Part shown: one piece after another, positions 1 to 8,405 of the stretch | Layout of the letters: each line of letters starts with the position of its first letter | Position numbering within the stretch: position 1 is the first letter of the stretch | From: Pseudomarimonas arenosa | GTDB lineage: Bacteria; Pseudomonadota; Gammaproteobacteria; Xanthomonadales; Xanthomonadaceae | Reading direction: 5' to 3' | Length of the DNA stretch: 64,000 nt | Assembly (NCBI RefSeq): GCF_014841215.1 | Contig: NZ_JACYTR010000011.1 | Location: 1 to 64,000, forward strand | Notes under the pieces: generated by a model | What the model was told of the DNA's origin: nothing | The model's input: only the letters and a program-made list of their open reading frames with translations | The model's database searches: none | Position numbers and translations under genes: made by a program

Positions 1-166
1 GCTGCGCCGACCCAGTGCCCCGAACATTCACCTTGAACTTCGTCACCGGCACCCGACGCGCCGCCTCGATGACGAAGTTCACCAGATCATCTTCCGGCAC
101 CCACTCGCGCAAGTCGGGAGGTAGCAGTAACGCTTGCGCGTGGTCTACGACGATGAATTTGCTCAT
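1..166 (-). CDS. Transposase, N-terminal fragment (IS1182/IS5-like)
   Basis: The first 55 codons of a minus-strand gene start at an ATG at 164-166 and run off the left edge. The translation begins MSKFIVVDHAQALLLPP and continues with DLREWVPEDDLV and then VNVRGTGSAQ. This is the conserved opening of the DUF772-type N-terminal domain of IS1182/IS5-like transposases: an LLPP motif, a WVPEDDLV-type helix and an RGTGS stretch just before the usual YHP. No catalytic DDE residue lies inside the window, so it cannot be judged whether the element is intact. A mobile element abutting the repeat array at 288-780 and a truncated gene at 837 fits a rearranged region. Confidence 0.7.
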   Translation of the reverse strand, partial: MSKFIVVDHAQALLLPPDLREWVPEDDLVNFVIEAARRVPVTKFKVNVRGTGSAQ

Positions 167-287
167 GGCAACTTTGTACCATGAGTGCTGATCAAGTCCG
201 ACAGGCTGTTAACGCAGCGATTAATCGAACGCGAAGTGTCGCGAGCGGTGGGCGGCACGCCCGCCACTTCAACGTCGCCCCGCAATT

Positions 288-780
288 CGTAGGGTGGGAC
301 TGCGGCCCACCGGCGCAAGACCAAACGTCATCGCAAGAATCAAAGGCCGCGACGGTGGGACACGCCCACCCTACGATAACGCCCAACGTCAACGCCGAGT
401 TCGCAGGGTGAGCCTGCGGCCCACCGGAACAAGACCAAACATCATCGCAAGAGTTGAAGGCCGCGACGGTGGGCGGCGCGCCCACCCTACGGCAACGCCC
501 AACGTCAACGCCGAGTTCGTAGGGTGGGCCTGCGGCCCACCGGCACAAGACCAAACATCATCGCAAGAATCAAAGGCCGCGACGGTGGGCGACACGCCCA
601 CCCTACGGCAACGCCCAACGTCAACGCCGAGTTCGTAGGGTGGGCCTGTGGCCCACCGGTACAAGATCAAACATCATCGCAAGAGTTGAAGGCCGCGACG
701 GTGGGCGACACGCCCACCCTACGATAACGCCCAACGTCAACGCCGAGTTCGCAGGGTGAGCCTGCGGCCCACCGGCGCAA
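288..780. repeat. Tandem array of 114-116 bp units with palindromic REP-like cores
   Basis: Four near-identical units begin at 288, 402, 518 and 634, and a partial fifth begins at 750. The spacings are 114, 116, 116 and 116 bp. Each unit carries two facing palindromic arms: CGTAGGGTGGGC...GCCCACCGG, then CGGTGGGC...GCCCACCCTACG. They are separated by a constant stretch containing CAAGACCAAACATCATCGC. Differences between units are mostly single bases. The stretch 167-836 contains no convincing gene; the open frames across it only reflect the repeat. The same core recurs singly near 11899-11970, 26740-26830 and 35397-35460. Confidence 0.9.
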
Positions 781-836
781 CATCAGTCAAGGCTCTGACT
801 CACCGGGGGGGGAGCAACCTATTGCAGATCCTGCTA

Positions 837-1406
837 GGTTTGTACGGCGCGATGGAAGACATCGCCATTGACGACGCCCGCTACCAGTTCGAAGTGAATC
901 TGTTCGGCCTGGCCCGCTTGACCCAGCTGCTGTTGCCGGCCATGCGCGCACGCGGTCGCGGCCGAATCATCAACATCTCCTCGATGGGCGGAAAGGTCTA
1001 CATGCCGCTGGGTAGCTGGTACCACGCCAGCAAGCATGCACTGGAGGGCTGGTCGGACTGCCTGCGACTGGAACTGAAGGCGTTTGGCATTGATGTGGTG
1101 GTGATCGAACCCGGCGCCATCGCCACTGAGTTCGGCGATGTGATGGTCGGCCCGATGTTGCAGCGCTCGGGCGACGGTGCCTATGGCCGATTGGCAAACA
1201 AGCTGGCCACGGCTACTGGCGAAACCTATGCCAGCAGCAAAGCGTCGCGGCCGCAGGTGATTGTCGATCTGCTGCTGAAAGCGCTGCGTGCGCGACGTCC
1301 AGCCACCCGCTATGTCGGCGGCCTTTACGCCAGGCCGATGATATTCATCCGCAAATGGCTTGGCGATCGAATCTTCGACCGCGCAGTGATGTCTATGGTT
1401 AAGTAG
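837..1406 (+). pseudogene. SDR-family oxidoreductase, 5'-truncated
   Basis: From residue GLYGAMED onward the frame encodes the C-terminal two thirds of a classical short-chain dehydrogenase. It has the FEVNLFG motif with its structural Asn, the INISSMGG strand with the catalytic Ser, and the YHASK signature with catalytic Tyr and Lys. The N-terminal Rossmann half, including TGxxxGIG and the NNAG motif, is missing. Codons upstream of 837 read into repeat-derived sequence (756-836) with no SDR character, so the lesion lies near 835. An intact protein would be about 270-290 residues; 189 remain. Without the cofactor site it should be inactive. The AraC gene starts 8 bp downstream, so the two were probably one operon. 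Confidence 0.75.
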
Positions 1407-1413
1407 CTCCACG

Positions 1414-2433
1414 ATGAAGCGGGCTGACGCATTTGCAATTGAACCGGGCTGGCAGCTGCTCTTGCTTGATATCGGCCTGTCGCCGCAGCTGGTGCTCAAA
1501 CATGCGCAGCTGCCGTCTGACCTGTTCGCTCGGCAGCAGGCCCAGCTCAGTATCGACGACTGTTTTCGCCTCTGGATCAGCGTGGAGACGCTGAGCGCCC
1601 AGCTGCCGCGCCCACTGCCACTGTTGATCGGCGACTCGCTCAGTTTCGAGATGTTTTCCCCGCCGCTGGTGGCAGCGGGCTGCAGCCCCAACCTTAACGT
1701 CGCCCTTGAGCGTATCGCCCAGTACAAGCGGCTGATCTGTCCGATGCGCATCGAAATTCAGCGCGATGAACAGGAGACCCGATTGCGTCTGCGCTGTGAG
1801 GGCTACGACCTTGCCATGCCTACGGTGTTCGTCGCCACCGAGCTGGTGTTCTTCACCCAGCTGGCACGCCTGGCCACGCGTCAGCCAATCGTACCGCGTC
1901 GACTATGCATGCCAGCGCTGCCAGACACCCTCGATCCCTACACCAGCTACTTCGGCAGGCGCATCGAACGCGGCGAGTTGCCCGAGCTGGCCTTTGCAGC
2001 CAGCGACGCGGCGCGACCGTTCCTCACTGAGAACCCGGCGCTTTGGGATTTCCTGGAGCCCAATCTCAACCAACGCCTTTCCGAACTGCAGCAGTCGGCC
2101 AGCTGGCAGCAAAAGGTGGAAAGCGTGCTGATCGAATTGCTGCCCAGCGGAGAGAGCAATGTGCAAAGCGTTGCCAATCGCCTCGCACTCAGCCCGCGCA
2201 CCCTGCAGAGGCATCTGGCCGACGAAGGCCTGCGCTTTCAACACCTGCTCAATGCTACGCGGGAACGACTGGCTAAACGCTACCTGAGCCAATCGCCCCT
2301 GGCGCCAGGCGAGATCGCCTTTCTACTCGGTTTTCGCGACAGCAATTCGTTTCTGCGTGCATTCAAGACCTGGACCGGGGCAACGCCCGGTGAGTTTCGT
2401 CGACTCGACTCGAACAGAACCGGCGCCATCTGA
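1414..2433 (+). CDS. AraC-family transcriptional regulator
   Basis: This 339-residue protein has an N-terminal region (about 15-200) resembling the arabinose-binding-like domain PF12625 found in OruR/ArgR-type AraC proteins. The C-terminal DNA-binding domain lies at about 235-335. Typical features are LSPRTLQRHLADEGLRF for the first helix-turn-helix and IAFLLGFRDSNSFLRAFK followed by WTGATPGEFR for the second. It lies 8 bp behind the truncated SDR gene on the same strand, a common pairing in which the regulator controls the oxidoreductase. The ligand cannot be read from the sequence. The gene itself looks intact. Confidence 0.88.
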   Translation: MKRADAFAIEPGWQLLLLDIGLSPQLVLKHAQLPSDLFARQQAQLSIDDCFRLWISVETLSAQLPRPLPLLIGDSLSFEMFSPPLVAAGCSPNLNVALERIAQYKRLICPMRIEIQRDEQETRLRLRCEGYDLAMPTVFVATELVFFTQLARLATRQPIVPRRLCMPALPDTLDPYTSYFGRRIERGELPELAFAASDAARPFLTENPALWDFLEPNLNQRLSELQQSASWQQKVESVLIELLPSGESNVQSVANRLALSPRTLQRHLADEGLRFQHLLNATRERLAKRYLSQSPLAPGEIAFLLGFRDSNSFLRAFKTWTGATPGEFRRLDSNRTGAI

Positions 2434-2530
2434 ATCGGCACTGGTGAATCATCCGACTCCCCGCACACTTTACGGCCACTTTCCGACGCTGGCGCTCACG
2501 CGTTGGCCGGGCAATCGGAGTCAGCCAAGC

Positions 2531-3352
2531 TCAGGTCTTGAATCGGTGAGCCTGATCAAGTAACTGCTGCGCCAGCTGCTGCAAGATCCTACTCGATGCA
2601 GCACTTTCTTCAACCAATGCGCTGTTCTGCTGTGTGAACTGATCCATCTGCGAGATGGCCCGATTGATTTCCTCTATCCCCGTTCGCTGCTCAAGACTGC
2701 TGGCAGTAATCTCAGCCACCAGCACGTCGACGCGTTCAATCGCCTTGAAGATCTGCTGAAGTTTGCTCTTGGCGAGCTCGGATCGCTCGACACCAGCGCC
2801 GACTCGACCATTCGATTCGTCGATCAAGCCGCGAATCTCCTTGGCACTATCGGCACTGCGTTTGGCCAGCGTGCGCACCTCTGCTGCCACCACAGCAAAG
2901 CCGCGCCCCTGATCGCCTGCGCGAGCCGCTTCAACTGCGGCGTTGAGTGCCAACAGATTGGTCTGAAACGCAATGCTATCTATCATGCCGATGATCTCGG
3001 CAATCCTCTTGCTGCTGTCGGCAATGGAGTGCATGGCCGAGACAACTTCGCCAACCACTTGTCCACCGAGGTGGGCCTCCTCTCGCACGCCACTTGATTG
3101 GCGTGAGGTGTCCTGCAGCTTTTCTGAGTTGCTTCGAATCGTCGATGTAACCTCTTCGATGCTGGCAGCAGACTCTTCCAACGAGGCGGCTTGCTGTTCA
3201 GTGCGCGAACTCAACTCATCGCTTCCAGAGGACACTTCAGTTGCGGACTCCAGCACACGCTCCGAGACGCTTTGGATGTCGCATACGATTGAGGCCATGG
3301 CACTGACTGATTGATTCAGCGCTTGCTTGATCCGCATCGGTGACGCCGTCAC
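2531..3352 (-). CDS. Methyl-accepting chemotaxis protein, cytoplasmic signalling domain only
   Basis: The 273 residues are almost entirely the MCP signalling coiled coil. They include an RTEQQAASLEESAAS methylation-helix region, the highly conserved hairpin tip (IAFQTNLLALNAAVEAARAG, then GRGFAVVAAEVR) and a return helix ending in EESAASSRILQQLA. There is no transmembrane helix, HAMP or sensor domain. The frame opens at a GTG directly after an in-frame TAG (3353-3355), so it cannot extend upstream. It is either a soluble MCP or, more likely, a remnant cut off at its 5' end at the junction with the oppositely oriented gene at 3327. A full protein would dock to CheA/CheW arrays. Confidence 0.8.
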   Translation of the reverse strand: MTASPMRIKQALNQSVSAMASIVCDIQSVSERVLESATEVSSGSDELSSRTEQQAASLEESAASIEEVTSTIRSNSEKLQDTSRQSSGVREEAHLGGQVVGEVVSAMHSIADSSKRIAEIIGMIDSIAFQTNLLALNAAVEAARAGDQGRGFAVVAAEVRTLAKRSADSAKEIRGLIDESNGRVGAGVERSELAKSKLQQIFKAIERVDVLVAEITASSLEQRTGIEEINRAISQMDQFTQQNSALVEESAASSRILQQLAQQLLDQAHRFKT

Positions 3353-4121
3353 CTACCCGACACATCAGTTGGCCAAGCTGCTGGCGAGCAAGCGGCGCGC
3401 CGACATGCGCCAGTTACCTGAGGTTGCGCCCTTGTGTGAGGCGGCCCGGAGTCTCAACTATTCGGCCATTGCCGGATTGGTGGCCGATTCCCTCAAGAGG
3501 CGTTCGCCAGCCGAATTCTCCGACCATGTGGTACGCCCTTGCGTTATCGAGCTATTTTCCAACACTTGCTCGATGGAAATCAGAGTTCGCGAGCGCCTGT
3601 TTATGGCTGTACTCCAGCAAGAGCTTTCCAGCAGGATTGCACAGCCCAAACCGCCGATGGTGGAGCTGCGGGTGTTTGTCGCCACGTTGGCGCCCGAGCG
3701 ACACAGCATCGGCGCACTGCTCGCACATTTCATCTCCTGTGCCTGTGGGGCAAACTCTCTCGGCTTGGGCGTCGAGCTGTCGATCGAGGATATCGCGCAG
3801 TTGAGTCAACGATCACGGCCCCGAGTCCTGGCCCTCAGTTTCGCGAGCGAAATCTCATCTCATCAGCTCTCGGCCGCCACGCATGCGTTGGCAAAGCAAC
3901 TCCCGTCGGCCACCCGGATTGTCGTTGGCGGGCGCGGGCTCAGCCATCTTGGACCCGTGTCCCTGCCACCGCAGTGCGCTCGAGTGGATTCCTTTGCTGC
4001 CTACGCCGACCACCTGCTGCAGCTATTTGAGGCGCAGACTTGCGAGCCAGGTCGAACAGACCAGTGCGATAGGGGAATTCAATCCGAAGACGTTGCGCCG
4101 GCTCGACGGTTGCAGCTCTGA
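3327..4121 (+). CDS. Cobalamin-binding-domain protein (MerR/CarH-like), probably lacking its HTH
   Basis: The frame opens only at a TTG (3327) and the first ATG is at 3405. Residues about 30-105 resemble the helical cap of B12-dependent regulators. Residues about 110-240 resemble the B12-binding Rossmann fold: TLAPERHSIGALLAHF (a degenerate ExHxxG instead of DxHxxG), a VLALSFASE strand and IVVGGRGLS. CarH/LitR-like photoreceptors carry an N-terminal MerR helix-turn-helix before these parts, and none is visible here. The 5' end overlaps the truncated MCP gene by 26 bp, suggesting that a deletion joined two divergent genes. Whether it still binds cobalamin is unknown. The family call is moderate. 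Confidence 0.5.
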   Translation: MIRIGDAVTYPTHQLAKLLASKRRADMRQLPEVAPLCEAARSLNYSAIAGLVADSLKRRSPAEFSDHVVRPCVIELFSNTCSMEIRVRERLFMAVLQQELSSRIAQPKPPMVELRVFVATLAPERHSIGALLAHFISCACGANSLGLGVELSIEDIAQLSQRSRPRVLALSFASEISSHQLSAATHALAKQLPSATRIVVGGRGLSHLGPVSLPPQCARVDSFAAYADHLLQLFEAQTCEPGRTDQCDRGIQSEDVAPARRLQL

Positions 4122-4147
4122 TATCGAGTGATCGCGCAACCCATAGC

Positions 4148-4762
4148 TCATTGTTGCCAATTGCTAGCCCGCATCGGCAAGCTCCAGGCCATCCAGGCCA
4201 GACAGATCAGGTAGGCGGCAATGGCGATCTTTTGACCAAGGCCGCGCGGCAGGCCGGGCGCGAGTTGGCTGAGCGCCAGCAGGCCAAGGGTGATCATCGC
4301 CAAGGGCAGCAGCACTCGGCTGCCTTCGCGCCAGTCGAGTACGCCCTGCAGCAGCAGTCCCAGGCCGGTGGCATAGAACGCAGCACGCGCCGCCCAACCG
4401 TGCAGGCGATGCATGTCGGGCGAAACCACATGTTCCGGTGAGCCGCCCGGGAACAGAGCAGTAAGCACAAGACTGATGCTGCCGATCAGGAACAGCAAAG
4501 CGGCGACAGCATTTGCGCGATGCTGCCGGTTAAGGCGGGCACACTCCCAGCCCAGCCCGCCGATGGCCAAAGCCAGCAGGCCATAGGCGGTTTGTAGCCA
4601 GACCCCGTTCGGACCGGACAGATAGAAGCTCAACGGTGCCTGTAGCCAATCAAACCGTGGGTGCAGGGCCTGCACGAGGATCGCCGTGAGCAGATAGACG
4701 GCAGCCGCACTCAGGCCAAGACTGCGCAGCTGCCGCAACCGGCGCCCGGAGCTCGGCCTCAT
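4148..4762 (-). CDS. DUF998 family integral membrane protein
   Basis: This polytopic membrane protein of about 204 residues has roughly six hydrophobic segments, including AAVYLLTAILVQAL, LLALAIGGLG, AVAALLFLIGSISLVLTALF and IAIAAYLICLAWMAW. The arrangement and the FPGGSPEHVVS...MHRLHGWAA loop match DUF998 (PF06197), whose function is not established. The frame extends upstream to a TTG at 4852 with an ATG at 4825. I chose the ATG at 4762 (MRPSSGRR), which puts a short basic segment before the first membrane helix; no start has a strong ribosome-binding site. It converges with the B12-domain gene and is divergent from the large secreted protein at 4978. Confidence 0.7.
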   Translation of the reverse strand: MRPSSGRRLRQLRSLGLSAAAVYLLTAILVQALHPRFDWLQAPLSFYLSGPNGVWLQTAYGLLALAIGGLGWECARLNRQHRANAVAALLFLIGSISLVLTALFPGGSPEHVVSPDMHRLHGWAARAAFYATGLGLLLQGVLDWREGSRVLLPLAMITLGLLALSQLAPGLPRGLGQKIAIAAYLICLAWMAWSLPMRASNWQQ

Positions 4763-4977
4763 CGAAGCGACATTATTCACAAACTCTACCCATTGTTTGA
4801 ACTTTTTCTTCACTGACCCGGTCATCCTAGGCAGGCCGACACGCAGTGACAACCAACAACAAGTCAGCTGATTACTAGAGGTCCGGCGAGTACGGGCCAG
4901 TACCGGGTTTGCGGGGCTTGCAGTTGGACAAGATGTTCAAGCACCAAGCATCCGGATCAATTTATCGGAGAAACGAT

Positions 4978-7900
4978 ATGCGCAACATGACAGCGCGACT
5001 CCTGGCAGTCGGCGTGAGCGGCCTCTTGTTGACCACGGCCAGCACAGCGGCCGAATGGAAGTTCCGTCCGCCGGCGGAAATGCTGGACTTCCCCGGCGTC
5101 GACCGGGTGCTGGCGCAGGAAGATGGCTATCTGCTAGCTATGCGCTCGCGCAATCTACCCTGGGTTGAACTCAGTCTGGCCGATCAGATCAAGGCCCAAC
5201 ACATCGTTCCGGCAATACTCAATCGGCCGCTGGAGGATGCCCTGATCAACCTCGGCGGAGGACATTTCGCCTATCCGGTGTATCTGGACGCCGATAGCGG
5301 CGATTGCCGACTTGACGTGGTGGATACGAGCGGTCGAGCCGTGCTGCAGTCGCGCTTTCCGGCCGACTCCGGTAACTGTCAGTTCGTGGTGGAGGGTGGC
5401 AGGCGCGATAGTGCTGGTGGCGTCTGGCTGGCCCGCACCAATACCCGGCAGGCCTGGCGCATACAGGCCGATGGCCGCGCCATCGCACTGCCGATGGTCG
5501 ATGACAGCGCGCGCGTCTTCGACCTCGCTTCCGCTGCGCAGTCACCATCGGCTTATGCGCTATACCGGCACAGCGAAATCGACACCTTGGCGCGCCTGCA
5601 GGAAGGCCGTCTGCTGTGGTCTCAGCCAATCGCCGAGGGCGTGTCGATGCGGCAGGTGCTGAGCCTGCCCGACGATGATGCCATGCTGATCGGCATTCGG
5701 ATTGGCCCCGATGGGTCGGGCCCCATTGTGCTGGCGCGATACGCCCCCGACGGCAGCCTGCGCTGGCAGCGCGAATACAGCGAAATCAGTTCGGCCGTGT
5801 CGGTGGAGCTGCGCGTGTTGAGCGAAGGCCGCTTACTGTTCCGAGCGCTGGAATCGCTCAACGGCCCCAGCCGGCTTGGCACTCTTGATGCCGAGGGCGA
5901 ACTACTCTGGTCCGATCGAATCAGTGGCGGCGAGTTCCTGCGCTTCGTCGATGACGCCAGCAGCAACCCGCAACTGGCCAGCCCGACCTTTGCCTACGTG
6001 TTGCGACCGCCAACCAGCGGCGAGACGCTGCCACGCGATCGAATCCGCCTACTGGATAGTGGCGGTGAGTTGCTGCTCGACACCGATGTCGAGATCAATT
6101 CGGCCGCTCGCAGTGCTGTACTGAGAGATGGCTCACTGGTGGTGGCCGACTTCGAGCAAGCGGTCGGCGTACGCGTGCGACACTGGACAGCCCGCGGCGT
6201 GCTGATTTCCAACCAGTTGGCCGAAGACCTGTCCCCTTTCACCGAGTTCCACCACCTGCGCTCGGCACTGCTCGGCGATGACAGCCTGCGACTGAGCTAC
6301 GGTCAGAACAACCTGCTGCTGCTGGAAGCCGTGGACGCCGATGGCAATCTGAAATGGAACGCCGATCTGCAGCCGGAATTCACTATCCGCAATCACCCCA
6401 GTTCGTTCTCACTGGCCTCGGAATCAAGCGTGCCATTGGCCAGCAATGCCAACCGCGTCTGCCTCGGCCCGATACGCTACGCCCAACCCTTCTTTCTCGG
6501 CGCCTATCCCACGCCGATCGCCATCGCTTGCTACGCGCGCCAGGACGGAGCATTGGCCTATCGCTACGACGAGCTGCCAGGAGTCGTGAGTTTGTATCTC
6601 ACCCGCGGCCTGCATCTGTCTGCTGAAAATCAGGTTCGGCTGATTGAAAGTGAATGCGGTCAGCCCTGCGCCGACCCCAAACTCAACCTGATCACGATCA
6701 GCGCCGACGGAGGCGAAGTGGCCAAGCGCGTGTTGCAGTTTCCAGGCCTGACCAATACCTATCGCCAACCGTATGGTTATGAAGGTGACAATGTGCTGCC
6801 GGTGTTCGCCGCCGATGGCAGCTTTGTCATCCTGCTCGGTGCGGCCGGTGGGGCGCTGCAGTGGGCCTCTTTCGACCGCAACGGCCAGCTGATCGCCTCG
6901 CAGAACTTTGCTGTGCCTGCACAGAACTTGCTGCGCGCGCAGGCGATCGGGCCAGACAAGCTGGTGCTGCATAGCCTGCAGGGTGAACGCCATCGCCTGC
7001 TCGGCCTGGAGGGCCAACAGATTCGCTGGCAGCGTGAATGGTACGCACCTCTGGCGCTGGGCTCGCAGCAGTCAAGCGAGGGCTTTATTCCGGCTCTCCG
7101 CTTCGTCACTGCAGATAATCACATCCTGCTGCTGGAACAACGTGTGGAGGAGGGCCGAACCGTGGCTGTCACTTCCCTGCTTGATGCCAGCAGCGGTGCA
7201 CCCCTGTGGCAGGTCGATGCATCGTTGCCCGAGGGCATGGGCGTGCGCAGTCTGGCTTTGGATGTCGCCGCCGGTCACGCCCTGATCAGCAGCGATCGTC
7301 CGGGCGGCAGTGTGCTGGAGCTGCGCTCATTGGCTGATGGCCGCTTGCTCGGCGCGCGCAGCCTCGATTGTCCGGGCAGCCAGGGCTGCGCCATCGAATC
7401 CACGTGGGTTGCCGACGACGGCAGTCTGCGGGTGATCGATCAGAGTGCCTGGCTGGCCCGCTACGAATTGGACGACAGTATCGAACCGGCGCGCACCGGG
7501 CAGCCGGCGCTGGCCGGCACCTGGTATGAACCGGGCAGCAATGGTCAGGGTCTGTTGGTGGACTACAACGCCAGCCAAGGACAGCTGCTCGGCGCCTGGT
7601 TCACCTACGCCGAAGCCGATCTGTTCGACGCCAGCGGCCTGCGCTGGTTTACCTTGCAGGGCAGCCTCGCTGCCAACGCCGGGCGTGCCGAACTTGAAAT
7701 CTATCGCAATCGGTACGGCGCTTTCGATGACCAGCCGGTCACCCCTGCCGAGCGCGTGGGCAGTGCTGAATTGCAGTTGCGCAATTGCAGCCAGCTGATC
7801 CTTAGCTACCGGTTTGATGATGGGGAGTTGGCAGGTCAACGCGGCACCGTCCCGCTCACCCGACTCAGCCCCAATGTGTTCGACTGTGAGAACGCCGATG

Positions 7901-8367
7901 GCAGCGTAGTGTCGGCGCAACCGGCGTCACCCGCCGCCTCGAGCTTCCAGGCCGGCCAGACCGGCGCCTGGTACACGCCGGCCACCTCCGGCCAGGGCCT
8001 GTTGTTCGATATCCGCCCGCCCAGCGCCGATGGCAGCGATCCTGGCGTGTTGCTCGGCGGTTGGTTCACCTACGATGTCGAAGGCCTGGAAGATGACGAG
8101 ACCGCCCAGCACTGGTTCCTGCTGCAGGGCGATCTGGCCGGCGCCGACAGCAACGGCGCCCAGGTGCCGATCTACCGTTCCACTGGCGGGCGCTTCGATC
8201 AACGCGCCACCTCCAATATTCATCGCGTTGGCATCGCCACAGTGCGATTGAACGGCTGCACCAGTGGCGAGCTTAGCTACCAGTTCGATGATAGCGATGT
8301 GGCCGGCGAATTCCGCCTGAGACAAGGACAGATGGGTTTGATCAAACTATTGGGTTGCGCTGAGTAA
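4978..8367 (+). CDS. Large secreted propeller-like protein with two C-terminal GQG modules (copy 1)
   Basis: The start at 4978 follows CGGAGAAACG and gives a signal peptide (MRNMTARLLAVGVSGLLL, cleavage near STAAEW). The 1,129-residue product has a long N-terminal part of repeating beta-propeller-like strands, recognisable as recurrent units of the type GxLRWQREY, GELLWSDR and GNLKWNAD, similar in style to PQQ/WD propellers. Residues about 847-960 and 996-1129 are two copies of a module that opens GxWYxPxxxGQGLLxD and has WFTY, WFxLQG, IYR and LSYxFDD strands. Such modules occur in exported proteins of Xanthomonadales; their role is unknown. The next gene is a tandem paralogue starting 38 bp after the stop. 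A longer ATG at 4909 exists but would bury the signal peptide. Confidence 0.8.
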   Translation: MRNMTARLLAVGVSGLLLTTASTAAEWKFRPPAEMLDFPGVDRVLAQEDGYLLAMRSRNLPWVELSLADQIKAQHIVPAILNRPLEDALINLGGGHFAYPVYLDADSGDCRLDVVDTSGRAVLQSRFPADSGNCQFVVEGGRRDSAGGVWLARTNTRQAWRIQADGRAIALPMVDDSARVFDLASAAQSPSAYALYRHSEIDTLARLQEGRLLWSQPIAEGVSMRQVLSLPDDDAMLIGIRIGPDGSGPIVLARYAPDGSLRWQREYSEISSAVSVELRVLSEGRLLFRALESLNGPSRLGTLDAEGELLWSDRISGGEFLRFVDDASSNPQLASPTFAYVLRPPTSGETLPRDRIRLLDSGGELLLDTDVEINSAARSAVLRDGSLVVADFEQAVGVRVRHWTARGVLISNQLAEDLSPFTEFHHLRSALLGDDSLRLSYGQNNLLLLEAVDADGNLKWNADLQPEFTIRNHPSSFSLASESSVPLASNANRVCLGPIRYAQPFFLGAYPTPIAIACYARQDGALAYRYDELPGVVSLYLTRGLHLSAENQVRLIESECGQPCADPKLNLITISADGGEVAKRVLQFPGLTNTYRQPYGYEGDNVLPVFAADGSFVILLGAAGGALQWASFDRNGQLIASQNFAVPAQNLLRAQAIGPDKLVLHSLQGERHRLLGLEGQQIRWQREWYAPLALGSQQSSEGFIPALRFVTADNHILLLEQRVEEGRTVAVTSLLDASSGAPLWQVDASLPEGMGVRSLALDVAAGHALISSDRPGGSVLELRSLADGRLLGARSLDCPGSQGCAIESTWVADDGSLRVIDQSAWLARYELDDSIEPARTGQPALAGTWYEPGSNGQGLLVDYNASQGQLLGAWFTYAEADLFDASGLRWFTLQGSLAANAGRAELEIYRNRYGAFDDQPVTPAERVGSAELQLRNCSQLILSYRFDDGELAGQRGTVPLTRLSPNVFDCENADGSVVSAQPASPAASSFQAGQTGAWYTPATSGQGLLFDIRPPSADGSDPGVLLGGWFTYDVEGLEDDETAQHWFLLQGDLAGADSNGAQVPIYRSTGGRFDQRATSNIHRVGIATVRLNGCTSGELSYQFDDSDVAGEFRLRQGQMGLIKLLGCAE
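7855..8306 (+). repeat. 452-bp perfect direct repeat, copy 1
   Basis: Every base from 7855 to 8306 matches 11295-11746 at a constant offset of 3,440. The match breaks at 8307 (c against t), and base 7854 differs from 11294. The flanking coding sequence of the two genes is clearly diverged, so the identity points to recent gene conversion or strong constraint on the shared terminal module. Confidence 0.95.
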
Positions 8368-8405
8368 TCGCAATGAGGTTGCCAGCCAACAGAATCGGAA
8401 TAGCC

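Noticed and set aside
192-727. Several open frames across 181-727 on both strands
   Set aside because: All are translations of the 114-116 bp tandem repeat and repeat the same peptide (for example VGWACGPP) without gene-like start signals.
288-780. CRISPR array
   Set aside because: Units are 114-116 bp and nearly identical throughout; there are no short repeats with unique spacers and no cas genes.
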